Positions 1 through 4,453 of a DNA stretch of 5,983 bases are shown one piece after another; positions within the stretch are counted from its first letter, which is position 1; each line of letters opens with the position of its first letter. The stretch covers positions 1-5,983 of the forward strand of contig CAJKSU010000177.1 in assembly GCA_905202605.1 (NCBI GenBank). Direction: 5' to 3'. This stretch comes from an uncultured Eubacteriales bacterium. Its GTDB lineage: Bacteria > Bacillota > Clostridia > Oscillospirales > Oscillospiraceae. The notes beneath the pieces are model-generated. The model worked only from the letters and a program-made list of their open reading frames with translations. It ran no database searches and was not told the origin of the DNA. The position numbers and the translations under genes were made by a program.

Positions 1-842
1 AGGGATGTGTAGTAGCTGTCCATCGTGACCGGCGCGTTATACAGCGCCGCCAGCAGATATTTCTTGATATTGCGGACATAGGTGGTGTTCTCCCGCATCC
101 GGTCAAGGACATACTCGATGTGCGAGGCGTTCAGCTTCAGGAACCGCGATCGGACGACCTCTGCCGGGTAGTCGTCCCCGGCCACACGGATCATCTCCCG
201 GTTGGAGCAGACGGTATCCACCATGAGCTCCACCAGCTCGTCCAGACGGTCCCTGTCCAGCTTTTCATCCTGGGTGAGGATATCGTAGTCGATATTCTCC
301 AAAATGATCTCCCGGTAGCTCTCGCGCTCCCGCATCCTGTCCTGTCCGATCCTGCTTTTTTCTCTGGGGGTAGGGGGACTTGATGGGATAGGACTTGATC
401 CTTGCGTAATTGATAATTCTTTATTTTGTTCTTTAGTATTTAATTGGGCGGGGTTCTCCTGAATTGGGGCATCCAACATTGGCTTCACCTGTATTGGATT
501 TTCCCGTATAGGTTTTTCCCGGATAGGCGCGGGCGTCTGTGCCGGCTCCTTCGGCTGCTCCAGGATGGTGTACTCGATGGAGCCAAGCTGCCCGTTCTCG
601 TTGCGGACGCGCGCCCGGACGAGATAGCCGTGCGCCTCCAGCTCCCGGATCCCGCCGCTGATGCTGTCGATGCCGTCCTTGCAGATGCGGGCAAGCCCCT
701 TCATGGTGTAGTCCCAGTCCTCTGGCAGCGACAGCATGAGGGACAGCAGCCCCTTCGCTTTCAGGGACAGCGACCTGTCCCGCAGGTGGTAGTTGGACAT
801 GACCGTGTAATCTCTGGTCTTTTCGATGCGGAAAACTGCCAT
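1..842 (-). CDS. DUF6017-type replication-initiator-like protein of a mobile element (3' end cut off by the window)
   Basis: An uninterrupted minus-strand frame starts at ATG 842 and runs off the left edge after 280 codons plus 2 nt, so the C-terminus is missing. The start is set by a strong AGAAAGGAGG site 8 nt upstream and by the N-terminus MAVFRIEKTRDYTVMSNYHL, which I recognise from DUF6017/helix-turn-helix proteins on integrative and conjugative elements of clostridia. Residues 1-95 look like a winged-helix DNA-binding domain (LSLKAKGLLSLMLSLPEDW, then the helix pair around GLARICKDGIDSISGGIRELEAHGYLV). Residues 97-165 are a Pro-rich linker with pentapeptide repeats (106-135). Residues 170-280 form a helical C-terminal domain containing AGDDYPAEVVRSRFLKLN and YVRNIKKYLLAALYNAP. 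In the family the protein is thought to act in replication or maintenance of the element; I infer that role here and see no catalytic residues to prove it. It is co-directional with the transporter operon but separated from it by two terminators. The family call rests on remembered sequence similarity. Confidence 0.87.
   Translation of the reverse strand, partial: MAVFRIEKTRDYTVMSNYHLRDRSLSLKAKGLLSLMLSLPEDWDYTMKGLARICKDGIDSISGGIRELEAHGYLVRARVRNENGQLGSIEYTILEQPKEPAQTPAPIREKPIRENPIQVKPMLDAPIQENPAQLNTKEQNKELSITQGSSPIPSSPPTPREKSRIGQDRMRERESYREIILENIDYDILTQDEKLDRDRLDELVELMVDTVCSNREMIRVAGDDYPAEVVRSRFLKLNASHIEYVLDRMRENTTYVRNIKKYLLAALYNAPVTMDSYYTS
438..527 (-). repeat. Six tandem pentapeptide units in the linker of the DUF6017-type protein
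   Basis: Residues 106-135 fall into six 5-residue units, each starting with proline: PIREK, PIREN, PIQVK, PMLDA, PIQEN, PAQLN. The matching DNA has a 15-nt period, and units 1 and 2 are the most alike. The linker joins the N-terminal DNA-binding domain to the C-terminal domain. Degenerate Pro-initiated repeats of this sort are, as I remember them, usual and variable in number in this family. It is unrelated to the classical A(D/N)LXX pentapeptide-repeat fold. Confidence 0.8.
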
Positions 843-850
843 ATCCGGCG

Positions 851-860
851 CCTCCTTTCT
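851..860 (-). promoter_or_regulatory. Strong ribosome binding site of the DUF6017-type gene
   Basis: The minus strand reads AGAAAGGAGG, a near-perfect anti-16S match, and its last G lies 8 nt before ATG 842. It fixes the start of the gene and shows that the frame is translated although the gene is cut by the window edge. Confidence 0.85.
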
Positions 861-939
861 CTGGTTTTGAAAAGTGTTGATTTTGGCGCAAAAAAGCCCC
901 TGTCCTGCCTCCCGGACGCTTCCCATGGGAAAACACCCA

Positions 940-958
940 CGCCGCCCTTTAAGCGGCG
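940..958 (-). other. GC-rich leader hairpin upstream of the DUF6017-type gene
   Basis: On the minus strand CGCCGC (958-953) pairs with GCGGCG (945-940) around a 7-nt loop, a 6-bp all-GC stem about 100 nt upstream of the start codon. It is not directly followed by a T run, so it is not a standard terminator. A role in attenuation, protein binding or plasmid-type copy control is possible but unproven. Confidence 0.4.
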
Positions 959-1031
959 CTCTGAGAGGAAAAAACAGAGGTTTTCGCACCCTAATTGATA
1001 CATTTTTCGGGTGGGTATAGGCACGGATATG

Positions 1032-1063
1032 AAAAAACGCCATAGGGCGGCTGCCTATGGCGT
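1032..1063 (-). terminator. Intrinsic terminator 2 (minus strand)
   Basis: ACGCCATAGG (1063-1054 on the minus strand) pairs perfectly over 10 bp with CCTATGGCGT (1046-1037) around a 7-nt loop. The descending arm ends in a run of six T (1037-1032). This is a textbook Rho-independent terminator for minus-strand transcripts. The plus-strand side has no T run, so it works in one direction only. It probably backs up the first terminator downstream of the transporter operon. Confidence 0.88.
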
Positions 1064-1072
1064 GGGGACAGG

Positions 1073-1104
1073 AAAAGGGCGCTGATGTGAAAATCAGCGC
1101 CCTT
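1073..1104 (-). terminator. Intrinsic terminator 1 of the transporter operon (minus strand)
   Basis: The minus strand has a perfect 10-bp stem, GGGCGCTGAT (1102-1093) with ATCAGCGCCC (1086-1077), around a 6-nt loop. It can be extended by two A-T pairs (1104-1103 with 1076-1075) and is followed by TTTTCC (1076-1071). The T run is short, which may be why a second terminator with six T lies 10 nt further on. It sits about 140 nt after the stop codon of the binding-protein gene. Confidence 0.8.
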
Positions 1105-1244
1105 CGTGCCTGTTAGTATGAGATTTTTTGCCTTCGTACCGTGTTACCTGCCTTTGAAAACATTGATTTTACTGACTTTCTTATGTTTCCTTATTAGGAG
1201 GCGAGGAAGGGACGCCCGCATTTTGTATCTCACAGAACCCGCTC

Positions 1245-2375
1245 TTAGAACTCGCCCTTGCCAATGTAGTCGTTTACATTGTCCTTGGTGATGTAGGTCA
1301 GCTCGGTATAGTGATAATATTCGGTGGTGCCGTTGGTGAAGACCTCAGCCATGGCAACGGTCAGCTCCTTGGCAATGGCATCGGCGCGGTTCATAACGGT
1401 CAGCTCCAGCTTGCCGTCGGCAACTGCCTGAATGGCGTCGTTCTGACCGGTGAGGGAGTAAACCTTGATCTTGTCGGTCAGACCGGCCTCTTCAATGGCT
1501 GCAATTGCGCCCATGGTCAGGTCGTCGTCATAGCCCATAACGATGTCAATGGAATCGCCCTCGGCCTGAATATGGTTTTCCATAAAGGTCTTGGCATCGG
1601 AACGGCTGGAGTAGGCATAGTCAGGCTCCATCAGCTCATAGTTGGTGTCCTTCATAGCGCGGGCAAAGCCTGCCTCACGCTGGATATAGTCGTCCAGGAA
1701 GGGAACGCCGGAGATCTGAACCACCTTGCAGCCGGCGTCAGCGCCGTTCTGCTCGATGATGTACTGGCCGATCTCATAGCACATCTGCTCCTGATCGGGG
1801 CCAACGCAGGCCTTGACATACTGTTTGCCGTTCTCGGAAACGTCCAGTGCAGCCATGAAGACGGGGATACCGGCTTCATCGGCGGTCTTGGCGATATCGG
1901 CGTTGGCAGCGGGGTCGCCGCCGAAGATAACCAGTGCATCCACGTTGGCGTCGATCATCTGCTGGCAGTACTCGGCAACCTTTGCGGTGTCGGTCTGGGC
2001 ATCCAGATTCCGATAGGTAGCGCCTGCATCCTGCACCAGCTGACCCAGTGCGCTGTCAATGCAGCCGGACCAGGGGGATGCGGAGTTGATGGTAACATAG
2101 CCGATGGTCTTGCCCTTGAGGGCGGCGTTTACGTCCACGTCGCTGGAGCCTGCTGTAGTGGAACCGGCAGTCTCGGCGGCGGAGCCTGCGGCCTCGCTGG
2201 CAGCGGCAGCAGGGGCCTCGGGCTTTGCGGCCTCGCTGGCAGCGGCAGCAGGGGCCTCGGACTTTGCTGCCTCACTGGCGGCGGAAGCGGAGCCGGAGCC
2301 GGAGCCGCAGGCAGCCAGAGACGCGACCATGGAGATGGCCAGCAGCGCTGCCGCAAGTTTCTTAAACAGTTTCAT
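1245..2375 (-). CDS. Sugar-type ABC importer substrate-binding lipoprotein (RbsB-like, periplasmic-binding-protein type 1 fold)
   Basis: The 376-residue product would capture a small, probably sugar-like ligand outside the cell and hand it to the permeases encoded just upstream. Residues 1-22 are a lipoprotein signal peptide (MKLFKK, hydrophobic stretch, lipobox LAAC), with lipidated Cys23. A low-complexity Ser/Ala/Glu/Pro linker with 13-residue repeats runs to about residue 78. The type-1 binding fold follows: KGKTIGYVTINSASPW (87-102), VDALVIFGGDPAANADIAKTA (145-165), AGIPVFMAALD (168-178), IQREAGFARAM (231-241), VMGYDDDLTMGAIAAIEEAG (279-298), AIQAVADGKLELTV (314-327). The family is clear but the ligand is not: where RbsB has Asn190 and Asp215, I align Asp283 and Thr309 here. 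The gene starts at ATG with AAAGGA about 9 nt upstream; the nearby ATGs at 2380 and 2385 are out of frame. It is the last gene of the operon, followed by two terminators. Confidence 0.93.
   Translation of the reverse strand: MKLFKKLAAALLAISMVASLAACGSGSGSASAASEAAKSEAPAAAASEAAKPEAPAAAASEAAGSAAETAGSTTAGSSDVDVNAALKGKTIGYVTINSASPWSGCIDSALGQLVQDAGATYRNLDAQTDTAKVAEYCQQMIDANVDALVIFGGDPAANADIAKTADEAGIPVFMAALDVSENGKQYVKACVGPDQEQMCYEIGQYIIEQNGADAGCKVVQISGVPFLDDYIQREAGFARAMKDTNYELMEPDYAYSSRSDAKTFMENHIQAEGDSIDIVMGYDDDLTMGAIAAIEEAGLTDKIKVYSLTGQNDAIQAVADGKLELTVMNRADAIAKELTVAMAEVFTNGTTEYYHYTELTYITKDNVNDYIGKGEF
2191..2284 (-). repeat. 39-nt tandem repeat coding the lipoprotein linker (two copies plus part of a third)
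   Basis: Units at 2191-2229 and 2230-2268 are nearly identical. A third, partial copy begins at 2269 (14 of its first 16 nt match). They encode a repeated 13-residue block, SEAAKSEAPAAAA then SEAAKPEAPAAAA, at residues 34-59 of the binding protein. The following SEAAGSAAE continues the pattern in decayed form. The block acts as a flexible spacer between the lipid anchor and the ligand-binding domain. Confidence 0.85.
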
Positions 2376-2382
2376 ATCATTT

Positions 2383-2390
2383 CATCCTTT
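2383..2390 (-). promoter_or_regulatory. Ribosome binding site of the binding-protein gene
   Basis: The minus strand reads AAAGGATG, with AGGA ending 9 nt before ATG 2375. The upstream CCTTT can pair with the AAAGG of this site (CCTTTGAAAGG), which might modestly mask it. Confidence 0.65.
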
Positions 2391-2397
2391 CAAAGGG

Positions 2398-2412
2398 GGA
2401 GGCAGTGCCTCC
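2398..2412 (-). other. Hairpin in the 5' untranslated region of the binding-protein gene
   Basis: GGAGGC (2412-2407 on the minus strand) pairs perfectly with GCCTCC (2403-2398) around a 3-nt loop, just upstream of the ribosome binding site. It sequesters a decoy GGAGG that lies too far from the start codon for initiation. It could protect the mRNA end or shape initiation; no T run follows, so it is not a terminator. Confidence 0.55.
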
Positions 2413-2416
2413 TGTG

Positions 2417-2445
2417 TTTATGAGAATCCCGAATGGGATTTTCAA
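2417..2445 (-). promoter_or_regulatory. Candidate internal promoter for the binding-protein gene
   Basis: On the minus strand TTGAAA (2445-2440) is separated by exactly 17 nt from CATAAA (2422-2417). The -35 matches the sigma-A consensus at 5 of 6 positions and the -10 at 4 of 6. Initiation would fall near 2410, giving a short leader before the ATG. The placement between permease and binding protein fits separate, stronger expression of the binding protein. The -10 is imperfect, so this is a candidate only. Confidence 0.4.
2422..2443 (-). other. Inverted repeat between permease and binding-protein genes, inside the promoter spacer
   Basis: GAAAATCCC and GGGATTCTC on the minus strand form a 9-bp stem (one G-T pair) around a 4-nt loop, starting 8 nt after the permease stop codon. 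It lacks a trailing T run. In RNA it could be a processing or stabilising hairpin that gives the distal gene a longer-lived transcript. In DNA it could be an operator, because it fills the spacer of the candidate promoter. Confidence 0.6.
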
Positions 2446-2450
2446 CAGAG

Positions 2451-3443
2451 TTATTCATCCGCAGACTTGGTACTGGTAAGACGGTCGATGATCAGCACGG
2501 CCACCAGCAGAATACCGGTAATGAGGTTGACCATATCGGTGCTCAGGAACATGACGCTCATCATGGTGGAAATCGCACGCATAATGAGAACGCCCAGCAG
2601 CATATGCACCACGGTACCCTTGCCGCCCGCCATCTTGATGCCGCCGATGACGCAGCAGGAGATGGGGAAGGTGGACAGGGAGTTGCCCTGCGTATAGATG
2701 GTATAGCCGTCGAAGGACACCATCAGGAACCCGGACACCGCCGCCAGCACGCCGCAGAGGATATAGGTGATGAGTACGGTTTTCGAGACGCTGATGCCGG
2801 AATAGGATGCGGCCTCCGGATTGTCGCCCACCACATGGAGACGGTTGCCGAACCGGGTCTTGTACATCCACAGCCCCAGTAGAATTACGATCACCACAAA
2901 GAGGATCACCGAGGGGGTCAGCCAGCGCAGGCCGAAGAGCTGGGTCTTTGCAATGACCTTGACCGCATCGGCGTCCGAGGGGGCAAAGGAGCTTTGAGCA
3001 AAGTTGAACACCAGACCCTTGAACAGATAGTTGGTGGCGATGGTGGCGATCAGCGGGGAAACCCCGATCTTTGCCACCACAAAGCCGTTGACAAGTCCGG
3101 TCACTGCGCCGGTGAGCAGGGCGACCACAACGGAAACGACCAGCGATAGGGTGGAATTCCCGCCGGTGGCGGCATACACGGCGTTAAAGCTGAGCACCGT
3201 GGTAACGCCCGCCAGACCCGCCTGAAAGCCCACCGACAGGTCGATGTTGCCGGTAATCATCACAAGACCCAGACCGAGGCAGATCACACCGTAGATGCTG
3301 GAATAGACGATGACATTGTAAAAGCCGTTTTTATACCCGTCCACAAACAGGAAGCACACCGCCAGCAGCACAGCGAGAATCAGCACGGAGTTGTTATCCT
3401 TTAACAGCCGGACGGCCTGATTGCGCTTTACTTCTTTTTCCAC
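2451..3443 (-). CDS. Sugar-type ABC importer permease, second subunit (RbsC-like)
   Basis: The 330-residue product is a polytopic inner-membrane protein of the ribose/xylose/galactoside permease family (BPD_transp_2). It would form half of the transport channel with the permease encoded upstream. The first membrane helix lies at about residues 19-35, and hydrophobic stretches recur to about 321. Family marks are MITGNIDLSVG (62-72), GDNPEAASYSGI, and the loop GGIKMAGGKG at 267-276, the region expected to contact the ATPase. The start is GTG at 3443: there is no suitable ATG, and an AAAGGGGGA site lies 7 nt upstream. The gene overlaps the end of the first permease gene by 16 nt, which indicates tight translational coupling. 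Length is normal for the family. Two unlike permeases in one operon, rather than a homodimer, recalls the YtfT/YjfF pair of E. coli, but the substrate cannot be inferred from that. Confidence 0.93.
   Translation of the reverse strand: MEKEVKRNQAVRLLKDNNSVLILAVLLAVCFLFVDGYKNGFYNVIVYSSIYGVICLGLGLVMITGNIDLSVGFQAGLAGVTTVLSFNAVYAATGGNSTLSLVVSVVVALLTGAVTGLVNGFVVAKIGVSPLIATIATNYLFKGLVFNFAQSSFAPSDADAVKVIAKTQLFGLRWLTPSVILFVVIVILLGLWMYKTRFGNRLHVVGDNPEAASYSGISVSKTVLITYILCGVLAAVSGFLMVSFDGYTIYTQGNSLSTFPISCCVIGGIKMAGGKGTVVHMLLGVLIMRAISTMMSVMFLSTDMVNLITGILLVAVLIIDRLTSTKSADE
3228..3263 (-). repeat. 36-nt perfect direct repeat, copy in second permease
   Basis: Identical over 36 nt to 4187-4222 and in the same codon phase. 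It encodes VMITGNIDLSVG at residues 61-72 of the second permease. The sequence identity stops at both ends of the motif. Confidence 0.9.
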
Positions 3444-4453
3444 AGCTTGATCCCCCTTTCCTTCAGCACGTCAAGGGACAGTGCCGTAACCATGATTACG
3501 CCCATAATCACCCACTGGACATAGGTGGAGAGGTTCAGCTGGGTAAAGCCTGCGGACAGCACGCCGTAGAACAGGACGCCGATGATGCTGCCCCAGACGG
3601 AGCCCTTGCCGCCGGTGACGGATACGCCGCCCAGCACCACTGCCAGAATGATCTCCATTTCCTTGCCGTTGGAGGCCTGCGGGTTGGAGCTTTTGACGTT
3701 TGCCATCATGAGCACCGCAGCCAGACCCACGCACACGCCGGTGATGACATAGCTGACGGTGGTATTCCGCTTGGCGCGGATGCCGGAGAACCGGGCGGTC
3801 ACCGGGTTGGAGCCGATGGTATAGAGCTGCTGACCGTATACCGTGCGGCTGAGCAGCAGACCCAGAACCACTGCAACGATCACAAACCAGACGATGAGAA
3901 TATGTACCGGCCCGAAGGAGGTAACGCCCACCGCCTGAAACAGCGGGTCGCAGTTGTCGGGGATGACCAGCACCGTACCGGAGGAGATCCGCAGCGCCAG
4001 CGCCGTAAAGATGGAGCTGGTGCCAAGGGTGGTAATAAACGAATTGAGCTTTACATAGCTCACCAGCACGCCGTTGATGAGGCCGCAGACTGCGCCGATG
4101 GCGATGGTGCCGAGGATGCCCAGAAGGCCGTTGTCGCTGCCCATCATGATCTTGGCGCAGACACAGCACAGGAACGTGAGCATGCTGCCCACCGACAGGT
4201 CGATGTTGCCGGTAATCATCACCAGCGTCAGGCCGAAGGCGATGATGCCGGTATAGGCCTGCTGCCGGAGAATACTAAAGAGGTTGGTGGGGGTAATAAA
4301 GGACATGCCGTCACTGCCCTTGGTGATGGTCAGGATGATCTCAAAGAGGATGATAATGACCACCATGGCGATGAACATCGCCGCGCCGTTGAGGCTCATA
4401 AACCGGCTCCACAGAGAGCGGGTATCCTTGGATTTTGCGGGTGTATTGCTCAC
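3428..4453 (-). CDS. Sugar-type ABC importer permease, first subunit (RbsC-like)
   Basis: This 341-residue integral membrane protein belongs to the ribose/galactoside permease family (BPD_transp_2) and would pair with the second permease to form the translocation path. A polar N-terminal tail of about 22 residues precedes the first helix (about 24-43). VMITGNIDLSVGS lies at 78-90, the conserved SNPVTARFSGI in the middle and GGVSVTGGKGS at 275-285 near the C-terminal end. The tail ends in the basic KERGIKLWKKK, as expected for a cytoplasmic end. The GTG start at 4453 shares the sequence GTGA with the stop codon of the ATPase gene (4-nt overlap) and has an extended site AAAGGACGGTGA 6 nt upstream. 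Its similarity to the second permease is clear at the motifs but low elsewhere, so the two are old paralogues rather than a recent duplication. Confidence 0.93.
   Translation of the reverse strand: MSNTPAKSKDTRSLWSRFMSLNGAAMFIAMVVIIILFEIILTITKGSDGMSFITPTNLFSILRQQAYTGIIAFGLTLVMITGNIDLSVGSMLTFLCCVCAKIMMGSDNGLLGILGTIAIGAVCGLINGVLVSYVKLNSFITTLGTSSIFTALALRISSGTVLVIPDNCDPLFQAVGVTSFGPVHILIVWFVIVAVVLGLLLSRTVYGQQLYTIGSNPVTARFSGIRAKRNTTVSYVITGVCVGLAAVLMMANVKSSNPQASNGKEMEIILAVVLGGVSVTGGKGSVWGSIIGVLFYGVLSAGFTQLNLSTYVQWVIMGVIMVTALSLDVLKERGIKLWKKK
3451..3459 (-). promoter_or_regulatory. Ribosome binding site that sets the GTG start of the second permease
   Basis: The minus strand reads AAAGGGGGA with 7 nt between it and GTG 3443. 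It lies inside the last codons of the upstream permease gene and supports a start overlapping that gene by 16 nt. Confidence 0.7.
4187..4222 (-). repeat. 36-nt perfect direct repeat, copy in first permease
   Basis: Identical over 36 nt to 3228-3263. It encodes VMITGNIDLSVG (residues 78-89) with the same codon at all 12 positions, including synonymous sites. Confidence 0.9.

Larger units (their letters stand above)
843..1244. other. 402-nt intergenic region: operon terminators plus leader of the DUF6017-type gene
   Basis: No convincing gene lies here. Reading on the minus strand from the stop of the binding-protein gene, there are about 140 nt of featureless 3' untranslated sequence. Two tandem intrinsic terminators follow (1104-1073 and 1063-1032). 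After them comes a leader of about 190 nt before ATG 842, with a GC-rich hairpin at 958-940, a perfect 10-nt palindrome TCCCATGGGA at 921-930, a run of six T at 895-890 and the ribosome binding site. I looked for a -35/-10 pair for the downstream gene between the terminators and the start and found none that fits the consensus. TATACC and TATCAA both occur, but neither has a credible -35 at the right distance. If a mobile element ends in this window, its end is most likely in this stretch. Confidence 0.7.

Noticed and set aside
433..936. A 167-codon minus-strand open frame overlapping the start of the DUF6017-type gene
   Set aside because: It is another reading frame of the same DNA. The frame starting at 842 has the strong ribosome binding site and recognisable family sequence, whereas this product is a low-complexity Arg/Gly/Ala-rich shadow.
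444..998. A 184-codon plus-strand open frame across the DUF6017-type gene and its leader
   Set aside because: It is antisense to the recognised gene, spans non-coding leader sequence and has no family resemblance.
987..1013. Short inverted repeat CACCC...GGGTG with an AT-rich centre in the leader of the DUF6017-type gene
   Set aside because: The stem is only 5 bp with a loop of 17 nt, too weak to call an operator or hairpin without comparative data.
1193..1201. A Shine-Dalgarno-like ATTAGGAGG on the plus strand
   Set aside because: No plausible start codon with a sensible frame follows at the right distance; the only nearby TTG leads into a short antisense frame.
1144..1221. A 25-codon minus-strand frame (start MRASLPRLLIRKHKK) in the 3' untranslated region of the operon
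   Set aside because: No Shine-Dalgarno sequence lies upstream and nothing supports translation; a frame this short is expected by chance.
1106..1291. A 61-codon plus-strand open frame in the intergenic region
   Set aside because: It starts in the descending arm region of a terminator, has no ribosome binding site, and runs antisense into the binding-protein gene.
1311..2423. A 370-codon open frame on the plus strand, antisense to the binding-protein gene
   Set aside because: It mirrors the codon-biased minus-strand gene, its Gly/Leu/Val-rich product resembles no family, and the minus-strand frame has a signal peptide, lipobox, family motifs and a ribosome binding site.
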